Origin: Mycobacterium sp. ENV421
GTDB lineage: Bacteria > Actinomycetota > Actinomycetes > Mycobacteriales > Mycobacteriaceae
Direction of reading: 5' to 3'
Length of the DNA: 64,000 nucleotides
Assembly (NCBI RefSeq): GCF_002887815.1
Contig: NZ_PDHO01000001.1
Coordinates: 372,001-436,000 of the forward strand
Part shown: piece by piece, positions 10,931 to 20,203 of the stretch
How positions within the stretch are numbered: position 1 is the stretch's first letter
Layout of the letters: each line of letters begins with the position of its first letter
The notes under the pieces: generated by a model
The model's input: only the letters and a program-made list of their open reading frames with translations
What the model was told of the DNA's origin: nothing
The model's database searches: none
Position numbers and translations under genes: made by a program

Positions 10931-11785
10931 GTGAGTATTGAACGAGTGGGTGTGGTCGGAGCCGGGCAGATGGGCTCGGGCATCGTCGAGGTGTGCGCCA
11001 AGGCGGGTGCGAACGTCGTCGTCTACGAGCCGACCGACGCATTGATCAACGCCGGACGTGACCGCGTCACCTCCTCGCTCGAACGCGCGACGAGCAAGGG
11101 CAAGCTCTCGGAAGCCGATCGCGACGCGACGCTGGCCCGACTGACGTTCACCACGGATATGGCGGCTCTGTCGGATCGTCAGCTGGTGATCGAGGCCGTC
11201 GTCGAGGACGAGGCCGTCAAAGGCAAGATCTTCGCCCAACTCGACGAGCTCATCACCGACCCCGACGCCGTGCTCGCGTCCAACACCTCGAGCATCCCGA
11301 TCATGAAGATCGCTGCGGCGACCAAGAATCCGAGCCGGGTGCTGGGCCTGCACTTCTTCAACCCGGTTCCGGTGCTGCCGCTCGTCGAGCTGGTCAACAC
11401 ATTGGTCACCTCCGCGGACGCCATCGCCCGGGTGGAGCAGTTCGCCGGTGAGGTGCTCGGCAAGAAGGTGGTGCGCTGTGGCGACCGCTCCGGGTTCGTC
11501 GTCAACGCCCTGCTGGTGCCTTACCTGCTGTCCGCCATCCGCATGGTCGAGGCCGGCGTGGCCACCATCGAGGACGTCGACACCGCAATCGTCGCCGGCC
11601 TGTCCCACCCGATGGGCCCGCTACGTCTTTCGGACCTGATCGGCCTGGACACCATGAAGCTCATCGCCGACTCGATGTACGACGAACTCAAGGACGCGCA
11701 CTATGCGCCGCCGCCATTGCTGCTGCGCATGGTCGAGGCGGGACAGCTGGGCAAGAAATCCGGCCAGGGGTTTTACACCTACTGA
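10931..11785 (+). CDS. fadB2: 3-hydroxybutyryl-CoA dehydrogenase
   Basis: 284 residues. NAD(P)-binding motif VGVVGAGQMGSGI at the N-terminus, then the catalytic region with SNTSSIPI and GLHFFNPVPVLPLVEL and the C-terminal helical domain (RSGFVVNALLVPYLLSAIRM). It oxidises 3-hydroxyacyl-CoA to acetoacetyl-CoA in beta-oxidation. GTG 10931 is preceded by AGAAAGAG; a longer in-frame version from 10895 would start inside the terminator-like hairpin. The position directly after icl matches M. tuberculosis. Confidence 0.94.
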   Translation: MSIERVGVVGAGQMGSGIVEVCAKAGANVVVYEPTDALINAGRDRVTSSLERATSKGKLSEADRDATLARLTFTTDMAALSDRQLVIEAVVEDEAVKGKIFAQLDELITDPDAVLASNTSSIPIMKIAAATKNPSRVLGLHFFNPVPVLPLVELVNTLVTSADAIARVEQFAGEVLGKKVVRCGDRSGFVVNALLVPYLLSAIRMVEAGVATIEDVDTAIVAGLSHPMGPLRLSDLIGLDTMKLIADSMYDELKDAHYAPPPLLLRMVEAGQLGKKSGQGFYTY

Positions 11786-11915
11786 GCGCACCGCCGCACG
11801 CGCCGCTTGTGCATTTCCTTCGCTGATTGGCTAGGCTCCTGGATTTGGTCGGGGGGCCGCGCAGCAACATTGCATTTCGCGGCAACCGGCCGTGCACACA
11901 ATGCGTTGGAGGTAG

Positions 11916-12796
<881 letters not shown>

Positions 12797-12797
<1 letters not shown>

Positions 12798-12818
12798 GGC
12801 TCAGGCCGGCCTAAGCCT
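12797..12818. terminator. 22-bp palindrome between convergent genes
   Basis: AGGCTCAGGCC followed by GGCCTAAGCCT; the arms match at 10 of 11 positions with no spacer. It fills the 13-bp gap between the methyltransferase stop and the PPK2 stop and extends into both, so it could serve as a bidirectional terminator. Confidence 0.45.
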
Positions 12819-13668
12819 CCGCCAGTTTCTTCTTCTCCGCCTCGACGTCGAAGTCGGCGGGCGGCCACTCCAGCTTCATTCCTTTGAGCGCCTCGATCAA
12901 CAGCTCGTTGATGGCCAGCCGGGAATACCACTTCTTGTCACAGGGGATGACGAACCACGGGGCGTAATCGGTCGAGGTCCGGTCCAGCATTGCCTGATAC
13001 GCCTCTTGATACGCCGGCCACAGCTTGCGCTCAGCGACATCGCCCGGGTTGTACTTCCAGTACTTGTCCGGACGTTCGAGGCGTTCGGAGAGCCGCCTCT
13101 TCTGCTCGTCGAGGGAGACGAACATCGCGCATTTGACGATCGTGGTCCCGCATTCGACGAGCTCCTTCTCGAAGGCGTTGATCTCGTCGTAGCGTGGCTC
13201 CCACACGTCGCGCGGAACCAGCTCGTGCACCCGCACGACCAGCACGTCCTCGTAGTGGGACCGGTCGAACACCCCGATGTTGCCTGCCGCGGGCAGCGCC
13301 TTGCGTACGCGCCACAGGTAGTGGTGGGCACGCTCCTCCTCGGTTGGCACGCCGAAGCTCGTGTAATGGATGCCTTGCGGATTGCCCGCTCCGACAACGT
13401 GTTTCACGGTGCCGCCCTTGCCGGCGGTGTCCATGCCCTGCAGGACGAGCAGCAGTGAGCGGTTGTCGCCGGCGCGGCCGTTCGCGTAGAGCATCTCCTG
13501 CAGACCGGCGAACCGCTCGTTGCGTTCGTCCTGCAGCTCCTCCGACCCGTCCTTGCCGTCGGAGTAACCCGGTGAGGAATCGGTGTCGATGTCGGCCACC
13601 TTGTCACCGGGACTGAACCGCAGGACCTTGCGCGGCTCATGGGTCCATTGCGACGGCAGATCACTCAT
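12811..13668 (-). CDS. PPK2-family polyphosphate:nucleotide phosphotransferase
   Basis: 285 residues. P-loop LQGMDTAGKGGTVKHV, then the PPK2 lid segment VFDRSHYEDVLVVRVH and the downstream NAFEKELVECGTTIVK and RLERPDKYWKYNPGD. The family moves phosphate between polyphosphate and nucleotides (NDP or NMP) in the cytoplasm; the preferred direction and nucleotide cannot be told here. ATG 13668 is the start and lies 8 nt after TAGTCT (13682-13677), a possible leaderless promoter. It is 22 bp downstream of the gene for a Pro/Gly-rich surface protein. Confidence 0.9.
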   Translation of the reverse strand: MSDLPSQWTHEPRKVLRFSPGDKVADIDTDSSPGYSDGKDGSEELQDERNERFAGLQEMLYANGRAGDNRSLLLVLQGMDTAGKGGTVKHVVGAGNPQGIHYTSFGVPTEEERAHHYLWRVRKALPAAGNIGVFDRSHYEDVLVVRVHELVPRDVWEPRYDEINAFEKELVECGTTIVKCAMFVSLDEQKRRLSERLERPDKYWKYNPGDVAERKLWPAYQEAYQAMLDRTSTDYAPWFVIPCDKKWYSRLAINELLIEALKGMKLEWPPADFDVEAEKKKLAEA

Positions 13669-13690
13669 AGCGGACGAGACTAACCCTCAA

Positions 13691-15046
13691 TCACCCGCCT
13701 GTGCCGCGGCGCCGCGAAACCATCATGAACCCGACCACGGCCAGTGCCAGTACGCCCGCCGCGACGGCCACGCTGATCAGGACGCTCCGGTTCCTGTCGA
13801 TCCACGACGTCGATTTGGACGCGGCGGCCAGTTTCACGTTGTAGCCGGGCAGCGGCTCCTGGGCCGGCCGCTGGATGCCGGGCAGCAGCTGCGTCTGGTT
13901 GATGACGAACAACGCGTCGCCCTTGTCGGTCTTCGACCACTCGCCCCAGGCCGGGACCTCCTCGTCGAGCAGGACCTTGGTGGCGTTGTTGACGGCCGGA
14001 TCCTTGCCCAGGTCGGTGAGCGACGTCACCCGGAACGGTTCGGACTGTCCCCGGTCGAACTTGACCTGAACCAGCACGTTCTTCTGGGTGTTCACCGGCG
14101 CCGGCTTCTGCGGCGGCGCCTGGCCCGGACCCGGCTGGTACCCGCCGCCGGAGAAGCTGCCCACCGACAGGTTGGTAGCCGGTCCGGACGCCGGACGCGT
14201 CATCGCGGTGAAGTTGTAGGTGCCGGCATTGGGCACGTTCAGCGCGGCGCGCTGCAGCGGGGGCACCGTGAAGACCTGGGTGCGTCCGCCGTAGTCGTAC
14301 AGCACGCTCAGCGGCGTGCGGTACGGATTGGTGAACACCGGACGGTAGAAGCGGTCATAGGTGATCCAGCTCGAATTCCACAGTGTCACCGGGCTACTCA
14401 GGGTCATGCCGGTGGTCATGGTCGAGGTGCTCACCGTCGACGACACCGACTCCTGGTAGGAGGTGACCTCCTCGGACGTCACCTCGGTGGACGTGGTGGT
14501 CTCGACCTCCGAGGCGAGCGCCGTGGCGACGTCTTCCTGGGACACCTGCGGCTCGGCCGGTTCGGCCAGCCCGTCGGCGTTCGTGGGTTCCTGCGTGCCG
14601 CCGCCGGGCGCCGGCGCCGGGGTGCCGGGCGCCTCGTTCGTGCCGCCGCCGCCGGGGGCTTCGGCACCGCCGGGCTCAGAGGGCGCGCCTGGTTCGTCGT
14701 TTGTGGCGCCGGTGGGCGGTTCGGTGCCGCCGGGCTCGTCGTGCATGCCACCGCCCGGCATGTCGATGCCGCCCGGTTCGTCGTGAGGAGCGCCGGCAGG
14801 CGGTTCGCCGCCGCCCGGTTCCTGATGGATCCCGCCGTCCGAGGGCTCCTCCACGCCGCCGCCGGACGGGGCCTCGGGTGCGCTGCCGCCGTCGTCGCCG
14901 CTGTAGCTGCTGCCGCCACCGTCGTCGTCGCCGAACGGATCCGCTGAACTGACCGCGGTACCAGCAAACAGCGCCGACGTCGATAAAGCGACGGCGGCGA
15001 TCACCGCCGCCGGCTTACGGAATTTTGCGGTGCTGTCGTTGTCCAC
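13691..15046 (-). CDS. Pro/Gly/Glu-rich exported protein with C-terminal membrane anchor
   Basis: 451 residues. Signal peptide near residues 10-35 (VIAAVALSTSALFAGTAVSSA), then about 120 residues of imperfect HDEPGG/PPxGA repeats, a Ser/Thr-rich linker, a folded region (about 210-390), a transmembrane helix (VLISVAVAAGVLALAVVGFM) and a basic tail RRRG. This predicts a type I membrane protein with a long cell-wall-spanning stalk. GTG 15046 is supported by GGGAGG 5 nt upstream. No enzymatic motif is recognised. It leads a likely operon with PPK2. Confidence 0.75.
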   Translation of the reverse strand: MDNDSTAKFRKPAAVIAAVALSTSALFAGTAVSSADPFGDDDGGGSSYSGDDGGSAPEAPSGGGVEEPSDGGIHQEPGGGEPPAGAPHDEPGGIDMPGGGMHDEPGGTEPPTGATNDEPGAPSEPGGAEAPGGGGTNEAPGTPAPAPGGGTQEPTNADGLAEPAEPQVSQEDVATALASEVETTTSTEVTSEEVTSYQESVSSTVSTSTMTTGMTLSSPVTLWNSSWITYDRFYRPVFTNPYRTPLSVLYDYGGRTQVFTVPPLQRAALNVPNAGTYNFTAMTRPASGPATNLSVGSFSGGGYQPGPGQAPPQKPAPVNTQKNVLVQVKFDRGQSEPFRVTSLTDLGKDPAVNNATKVLLDEEVPAWGEWSKTDKGDALFVINQTQLLPGIQRPAQEPLPGYNVKLAAASKSTSWIDRNRSVLISVAVAAGVLALAVVGFMMVSRRRGTGG

Positions 15047-15242
15047 CCCGGCCTCCCTAGACCCTTATGACGCGAAACCATTCCGCCCGAGGACATATCT
15101 CACGGGCAGGCCCGAAGGATTGTTCTACATGATTCGCAGCACTTTCATGGGAGGTTGGGTTTCCTGCGCTCGTGCGCGTCCGTTTTCCCCGGCAGGCAGT
15201 TAACATCATGTGCTTATGTGCGGATGAGCCTCGGGGGGATTG

Positions 15243-16157
15243 GTGCGGGCGCGAACCTGGTCGATCAGTGCAGCGGTGCTTGCGGTCGCGGTGGCCGCCG
15301 CCGGTTGTGGACGCGACACCTCAGCGACATCGACGTCGGAGTCGGTGGTGGCCCCGTCGACAGCTCAGGCATCTGCCACGCCGTCGGGACAACCGGACGT
15401 CAACGAGAACGGCGTTCCGGACTCCTCGGCCGACGACAACGACTGGCCGGGCAAGATGACGGCGACCTATGAGGACGCCACCTCGCCGGAGGCGGTGACG
15501 GGTCGCGACCTGATCAAGAATGACCATCTGCTGGAGGATCTGGCCGACGGCATCAACGAGTCGCTGAAGCTGCCGTTCGACATCCCGCTGATCGGCAAGC
15601 AGTGCGGCACGGCCAACGCGTACTGGAGCCCCGACGCCAAGTCGGTCACCATCTGCTACGAAGACGCCGCCGACGCGCTGAGCATCTACACCAGGGCCGG
15701 TGACCCCGACCCGACGGCCTCGGCGATCAACTCCGAGATCGCGACGTTCTATCACGAGACCGGGCACATGGTGATCGACATCTACGACCTGCCGGCGACC
15801 GGGCGGGAAGAGGACGTCGCCGATCAGCTGGCTGCGTACATCCTGCTGGCACCCGGCCCCGACGGGAAGATCGACCCGGAATCGGTCCAGGCGGTCAAGG
15901 ACTTCGCCCGGGAGTTCAAGGGATACAGCGACCAGCGGGGCGGCGAGATCGACGAAGGTCAGCTCGCCGACGTGCACACACTGGATCTGGCTCGGATGTA
16001 CAACCTCGAGTGTTGGGTCTACGGCGCCGATCCCACGGGCAACGCCGATCTGGTGAGCAGCGGCGCGCTGCCCCAGGACCGCGCCGATGGTTGCGAGGAC
16101 GAGTACACCAAGCTGAGCAGTTCGTGGGATACCTTGCTCGGCCCGTATATCAAATGA
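15243..16157 (+). CDS. Putative zinc metallopeptidase lipoprotein, DUF4344-like
   Basis: 304 residues. The N-terminus has a signal sequence ending in VAVAAAGC, a plausible lipobox with Cys21, then a Thr/Ser-rich linker. The centre holds YHETGHMVIDIYDLP, an HExxH zinc-protease motif, with EEDVADQLAAYILL as the second metal-ligand region. It would be a cell-envelope peptidase facing outward. GGGGGG at 15233-15238 favours GTG 15243 over TTG 15240. A possible -10 is TAACAT (15201-15206). Its last 8 bases overlap the convergent TetR gene. Confidence 0.78.
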   Translation: MRARTWSISAAVLAVAVAAAGCGRDTSATSTSESVVAPSTAQASATPSGQPDVNENGVPDSSADDNDWPGKMTATYEDATSPEAVTGRDLIKNDHLLEDLADGINESLKLPFDIPLIGKQCGTANAYWSPDAKSVTICYEDAADALSIYTRAGDPDPTASAINSEIATFYHETGHMVIDIYDLPATGREEDVADQLAAYILLAPGPDGKIDPESVQAVKDFAREFKGYSDQRGGEIDEGQLADVHTLDLARMYNLECWVYGADPTGNADLVSSGALPQDRADGCEDEYTKLSSSWDTLLGPYIK

Positions 16158-16848
16158 GCGGCGGCAGCGTCGGAGACGGATGCGGGCCGGAGTTGAACCG
16201 TTTCAGCGATCCGCCCGCCTCGACGATGCCGCACAGGGCGTTCCAGCACAGCATCGTCAGGTAGTCGATCAACTCGTCGCTGCTCATCCGCGGGTTCGAC
16301 ATCCACGAGTGCGTCGCCAACTGCACGCCGCCGACGATCAGATAAGCCCAGGGCTCGACGCCACCGGTGTCCATCCCGGCCCGCTTCATGCGTCTGCGCA
16401 GGACCACGGCGAGCATCCTGGCGATGATTTGCTCCGAGTCGGCGATGACTTTGGTTTTGCTGGCGGAACTGTTTGCCATCACGAATTGGTACGTTGCGGG
16501 CTCGGCCGCGACGGTGTCCACATACACCCGGATGATCTCGCGGGTGAGGTCGAAACCGTCCATGTTCGACGACAGGGCGGCGGCCATGTTGGGGATGAGG
16601 GTGGTTTGCGCGAAGCGCATCATCACCGCGGTGGTGAGGTCGTTCTTGTCGACGAAATAGCGGTACAGCACGGTCTTTGACACACCGATTTCCGCAGCTA
16701 TCTCGTCCATGCTGACGTCACGGCCGCGTTGGCGGACGGCCTCGAGCGCGCCGTCCACCAATTCGGTGCGTCGCTCGACCTTGTGCTGATGCCAGCGTCG
16801 CTTGCGACCGTCTGTCTTGGCCCGGCTGCCGTCCAGGCCATGGCTCAT
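16150..16848 (-). CDS. TetR-family transcriptional regulator (Rv0472c-like)
   Basis: 232 residues from ATG 16848. The N-terminal DNA-binding domain includes GRDVSMDEIAAEIGVSKTVL and YRYFVDKNDL, a standard TetR helix-turn-helix; the rest is a helical ligand domain. No Shine-Dalgarno is visible, but longer in-frame starts reach into the DUF445 gene, and the length chosen matches the M. tuberculosis homologue (234 residues). It is divergent from the DUF445 gene, with a dyad next to its likely promoter. Ligand unknown. Confidence 0.85.
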   Translation of the reverse strand: MSHGLDGSRAKTDGRKRRWHQHKVERRTELVDGALEAVRQRGRDVSMDEIAAEIGVSKTVLYRYFVDKNDLTTAVMMRFAQTTLIPNMAAALSSNMDGFDLTREIIRVYVDTVAAEPATYQFVMANSSASKTKVIADSEQIIARMLAVVLRRRMKRAGMDTGGVEPWAYLIVGGVQLATHSWMSNPRMSSDELIDYLTMLCWNALCGIVEAGGSLKRFNSGPHPSPTLPPLI

Positions 16849-16880
16849 GTTCTGTGCCACTATCGCGGAGTCCGTTCCCC

Positions 16881-16899
16881 TCGTTCGCAACGATTCTAC
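16881..16899 (-). promoter_or_regulatory. Dyad next to the TetR -10 box
   Basis: TCGTT-CGC-AACGA (16881-16893) is a perfect 5-bp-arm dyad. On the minus strand it lies directly downstream of TAGAAT (16899-16894), a good -10 hexamer. A TetR repressor bound here would cover its own transcription start. Role inferred from position. Confidence 0.4.
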
Positions 16900-16958
16900 G
16901 GTCTGATCCGAGGGCAGCGTCACATTAACTGGGTCGCGGGATAGCGGATGATGGTGGA

Positions 16959-18293
16959 GTGGCAGCCAAACATCGCCTCCCGGGGTTGCCCGCGGAGGCA
17001 GTCCGCACAGGTACCTCGCTTGCGGAATCGTTCGCCGGTGCCGACCCGGAGGCGGACGCGCAACGAGCACGTGCCCTGCGCCGGATGAAGGCGGTGGCGC
17101 TGAGCTTCCTGCTCGGTGCCACGGTGATTTTCTTGGCCTGCCGCTGGGGCCAGGCCCACGGCGGCCCGGCCTGGATCGGGTACGTCGGGGCGGCCGCCGA
17201 GGCCGGGATGGTCGGCGCGCTGGCCGACTGGTTCGCCGTCACCGCGCTGTTCCGCCACCCGCTGGGGCTCAAGATCCCGCACACCGCGATCATCAAGCGC
17301 AAAAAGGATCAGCTCGGCGAGGGGCTCGGCACGTTCGTGCGGGAGAACTTCCTGTCGCCCGCGGTGGTGGAGACCAAGCTGCGTGACGCCGAAGTCGCTG
17401 GGCGCCTTGGCAAGTGGCTATCCGAGCCGTCACATGCCGAGCGGGTCGCCACCGAGGCGGGCACCGTGCTGCGGGTCGTGGTGGAGCTGCTCAACGATGA
17501 CGACATCCAGCAGGTCATCGATCGCACCATCGTCCGTCGTCTCGCCGAACCGCAGTGGGGGCCGCCGGTGGGCCGGGTGCTCGGGCAACTTCTGGCGGAG
17601 AACCGTCAGGAAGCCCTGATCCAGCTGCTGTGCGACCGCGCGTTCCAGTGGGCGCTCAATGCCGGCGACACGATCGAGCGGGTGGTCACCCGTGACTCAC
17701 CAAGCTGGTCACCGAAATTCGTCGACCAGCTGGTGGGGGACCGGATTCACCGTGAGCTCATGGATTTCACCGACAAAGTGCGGCGCGACCCGAATCACGA
17801 ACTGCGGCAATCGGCCAACCGATTCCTGTTCGAGTTCGCCAGCGATCTGCAGAACGACGATGCGACCATTGCGCGCGCCGAAGCGGTCAAAGAGCAGCTG
17901 ATGGAACGCGACGAGGTCGCACGGGCGGCCGAGACGGCGTGGAAGACGTTGAAACGCTTGGTACTCGAGGGCGTCGACGACCCGCAGAGCACCCTGCGAA
18001 CCCGCGTCACCGAGTCGGTGATGCGGATCGGGGAGTCGCTGCGCGACGATGCCGAACTCCGCGACAAGGTGGACAACTGGATCGTGCGCGGCGCGCAGCA
18101 CCTGGTCGCCCAGTACGGGGCGGAGATCACCACGATCATCACCGACACCATCGAGCGCTGGGACGCCGACGAGGCGAGCCGGCGCATCGAGTTGCATGTC
18201 GGACGCGACCTGCAATTCATCCGGATCAACGGCACCGTGGTGGGCTCGCTGGCCGGCTTGATCATCTACACCGTGGCGCAATTACTGTTCTGA
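16959..18293 (+). CDS. DUF445 membrane protein (Rv0473-like)
   Basis: 444 residues. Hydrophobic segments near the N-terminus (AVALSFLLGATVIFLACRW, AWIGYVGAAAEAGMVGALAD) are followed by the DUF445 signature ADWFAVTALFRHPLGLKIPH. A long helical region with VNDDDI-like and RTRVTES repeats follows, and a C-terminal helix (GSLAGLIIYTVAQLLF) ends the protein. The family is membrane-bound and of unknown function. GTG 16959 is used; no clear Shine-Dalgarno is present. Divergent from the TetR gene by 110 bp. Confidence 0.82.
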   Translation: MAAKHRLPGLPAEAVRTGTSLAESFAGADPEADAQRARALRRMKAVALSFLLGATVIFLACRWGQAHGGPAWIGYVGAAAEAGMVGALADWFAVTALFRHPLGLKIPHTAIIKRKKDQLGEGLGTFVRENFLSPAVVETKLRDAEVAGRLGKWLSEPSHAERVATEAGTVLRVVVELLNDDDIQQVIDRTIVRRLAEPQWGPPVGRVLGQLLAENRQEALIQLLCDRAFQWALNAGDTIERVVTRDSPSWSPKFVDQLVGDRIHRELMDFTDKVRRDPNHELRQSANRFLFEFASDLQNDDATIARAEAVKEQLMERDEVARAAETAWKTLKRLVLEGVDDPQSTLRTRVTESVMRIGESLRDDAELRDKVDNWIVRGAQHLVAQYGAEITTIITDTIERWDADEASRRIELHVGRDLQFIRINGTVVGSLAGLIIYTVAQLLF

Positions 18294-18297
18294 CCTG

Positions 18298-18341
18298 CGC
18301 TAGCACGAGTGCTTGCAAAAGCTAGCACCCCCGCGTAGGGT
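18298..18341 (+). promoter_or_regulatory. Promoter and repeated half-sites upstream of the XRE regulator
   Basis: -35 TTGCAA (18313-18318), 17-bp spacer, -10 TAGGGT (18336-18341). The -35 lies between two copies of GCTAGCAC, with AGCAC-GA-GTGCT overlapping the first. The symmetric half-sites around the -35 are a good candidate for autoregulation by the XRE protein encoded next. Confidence 0.55.
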
Positions 18342-18385
18342 GGCGTTCGTACGCATCGGACACCCATCGCGGCGGGAGGGAACTC

Positions 18386-18778
18386 ATGGCGCAAGACGGC
18401 GATCTTCAGGCCGTGGTATCCAACGCCGCGCATGACATCGGTGGCTTCATCAGGGCGCAGCGTGAAGCCGCTCAGGTTTCGGTGCGGCAGTTGGCCGAGA
18501 AGGCCGGTGTCAGCAACCCGTACCTCAGTCAGATCGAACGGGGACTGCGGAAGCCGTCTGCGGAGGTGCTGAGCCAGATCGCCAAGGCGCTGCGGCTATC
18601 GGCCGAGGTGCTCTACATCCGGGCGGGAATTCTCGAGCCCGGGGAGGCGAGCTTGGTGCACGACGCGATCATCGGCGACACCGTGATCACCGAGCGTCAG
18701 AAGCAGGTGCTGCTCGATATCTACACCTCGTTCTGTCAGCAGAACGAAGCTGCCCGTGAGGAGTTCCTCACTGAGTAA
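18386..18778 (+). CDS. XRE-family transcriptional regulator (Rv0474-like)
   Basis: 130 residues. The helix-turn-helix spans about residues 22-78 ([38 protein letters not shown]) and is followed by a short helical C-terminus. GGGAGGG lies 5 nt before ATG 18386. The M. tuberculosis homologue sits in the same place before hbhA and has been reported as a copper-responsive regulator of rpoB; I cannot confirm that for this protein, and no CxxC-type copper site is visible. It probably binds the repeats in its own promoter. Confidence 0.85.
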   Translation: MAQDGDLQAVVSNAAHDIGGFIRAQREAAQVSVRQLAEKAGVSNPYLSQIERGLRKPSAEVLSQIAKALRLSAEVLYIRAGILEPGEASLVHDAIIGDTVITERQKQVLLDIYTSFCQQNEAAREEFLTE

Positions 18779-18843
18779 CAGACCAGCAACCCACGAAAAC
18801 CATTACCAGACAACAACATCCACATGTGAAAGGAGCCACTACG

Positions 18844-19458
18844 ATGGCTGAGAACAACCCCAATGTCGAAGATCTGAAGGCCCCGCTGCTCGCTGCGGTC
18901 GGCGCTGCCGATCTGGCCCTGGCCACCGTCAACGAAATCCTCGCGACTCTGCGTGACCGTGCCGAAGAGGCCCGCAGCGAGGCCAGCACCCGCGTCGAAG
19001 AGCGTCGCGCCGCGCTGACCAAGCTGCAGGAAGACCTGCCGCAGCGCGCCGAGGAGCTGCGCGGCCGGCTGTCCAGCGAGGAGCTGCGCAAGGCTGCGGA
19101 GGGCTACGTCGAGTCGGCCACCGCGACCTACAACAGCCTCGTCGAGCGCGGCGAGGCCGCCCTGGAGCGCCTGCGCAGCCAGTCGGACCTCAAGGACGTC
19201 GCCGCTCGTGCCGAGGGCTACGTCGACCAGGCCGTCGAGCTGACCCAGGAGGCCCTGGGCAACGTGTCGTCGCAGACCCGCGCCGTCGGTGAGCGCGCCG
19301 CCAAGCTGGTCGGTGTCGAACTGCCCGCCAAGGCCACCCCCGCCACGAAGGCCGCTCCGGCCAAGAAGGCGCCGGCCAAGAAGGCCGCCCCGGCCAAGGC
19401 TGCGGCCAAGAAGGCTCCCGCCAAGAAGGCGCCGGCCAAGAAGGTCACCCAGAAGTAA
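18844..19458 (+). CDS. hbhA: Heparin-binding haemagglutinin
   Basis: 204 residues. Residues 1-155 are a helical, coiled-coil region ([40 protein letters not shown]). The C-terminal 45 residues are Lys/Ala/Pro-rich ([12 protein letters not shown] repeats) and end in KKVTQK, exactly like M. tuberculosis HbhA. This surface protein binds heparan sulfate and has also been linked to lipid inclusions. AAAGGAG lies 8 nt before ATG 18844. An in-frame upstream start at 18826 would place that site inside the coding region. Confidence 0.95.
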   Translation: MAENNPNVEDLKAPLLAAVGAADLALATVNEILATLRDRAEEARSEASTRVEERRAALTKLQEDLPQRAEELRGRLSSEELRKAAEGYVESATATYNSLVERGEAALERLRSQSDLKDVAARAEGYVDQAVELTQEALGNVSSQTRAVGERAAKLVGVELPAKATPATKAAPAKKAPAKKAAPAKAAAKKAPAKKAPAKKVTQK

Positions 19459-19505
19459 GCAGAAGCAATTCGTCGTAAGGACAAGACCCGCCTACGCTTG
19501 TAGCC

Positions 19506-19787
19506 GTGATGCTGCAAGGTGTGGCGGGTCTTGTTCTTCAGGTCGTCTTCTGGGTGGTCACCGCGGTGACCATCTATGCGTTCGTCAATGCGGCGATGCA
19601 GCGACCGGATGCTTACACCGCGGCCGAGAAACTCACCAAGCCGGTGTGGCTGGTGATCCTCGGTGTCGCGGGTCTGCTGTCGCTGTTCCTGGGCGTCACC
19701 GGCGTGGCGATTGCCGCTGTGGCCACCGGCGTCTACCTGGTGGACGTGCGGCCCAGGCTGCTCGAGGTCCAGGGGAAGTCGCGCTGA
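19506..19787 (+). CDS. DUF2516 membrane protein (Rv0476-like)
   Basis: 93 residues with two or three hydrophobic helices ([40 protein letters not shown]) and a short basic tail. GTG 19506 is used because TACGCT (19493-19498) ends 7 nt before it, as in leaderless genes; ATG 19509 is the next codon but one would lose that spacing. It follows hbhA and overlaps the next exported protein gene. Function unknown. Confidence 0.75.
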   Translation: MMLQGVAGLVLQVVFWVVTAVTIYAFVNAAMQRPDAYTAAEKLTKPVWLVILGVAGLLSLFLGVTGVAIAAVATGVYLVDVRPRLLEVQGKSR

Positions 19788-20203
19788 GCGCTCGACGCCG
19801 TCTGGCCGCGGTGCTCCTGGCCGGCCCGGTCGGGCTGATGCTCGCCGCTCCGGCCGCCGCCGCGCCCACTCCCGCTCCGCCGTACATCGACCACGTCACG
19901 TGGGCCGCCTGGGGCGATCTGAAAAGCCTGCGGGTCTATCCCACATCGGCCGGCCGCGCGGTGGCCGGTCAGTTGCTCAAGCCGCAGACCGACATCGACG
20001 AAGCCTGGGGTGAGGTGCTGGCGCTGGCACCCGAGGCCGACCTGCCCGGGATGCGGGACCAGTTCGTCTGCCACTTCCGGTTCGCGGAGTTCGGTCAGCC
20101 CGGCAAGACCAGCTGGAATCTGGAGCCGTGGCGGCCGGTGGTCGACGACCAGACCATGACCGAAGCCGGCTGCAATCCGGGTGGCCTCGAGGAGCCGTTC
20201 TGA
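19784..20203 (+). CDS. DUF2599-like secreted protein with probable CTG start (Rv0477-like)
   Basis: 139 residues when started at CTG 19784. This gives a normal signal peptide: [10 protein letters not shown] then a hydrophobic core and [10 protein letters not shown]. The mature part has [17 protein letters not shown], one Cys in [11 protein letters not shown] and a second in EAGCNPGG. No ATG, GTG or TTG lies between the upstream stop and GTG 19811, and that GTG would remove the Arg-rich n-region. GGGGAAG sits 5 nt before the CTG, which overlaps the DUF2516 stop (CTGA). The protein is certain enough; the start codon is inference. Confidence 0.75.
   Translation: MSARRRLAAVLLAGPVGLMLAAPAAAAPTPAPPYIDHVTWAAWGDLKSLRVYPTSAGRAVAGQLLKPQTDIDEAWGEVLALAPEADLPGMRDQFVCHFRFAEFGQPGKTSWNLEPWRPVVDDQTMTEAGCNPGGLEEPF

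Noticed and set aside
13583..14947. Plus-strand frame of about 450 codons over the Pro/Gly-rich protein gene
   Set aside because: It is antisense to a gene with signal peptide, anchor helix and a good GGGAGG site; the plus frame has none of these.
15208..15243. A second Cys-containing leader (ATGTGCTTATGT) before the metallopeptidase lipoprotein
   Set aside because: The ATG is only 1 nt from the TAACAT box, so it lies upstream of the predicted transcript start, and its frame continues deep into the lipoprotein gene.
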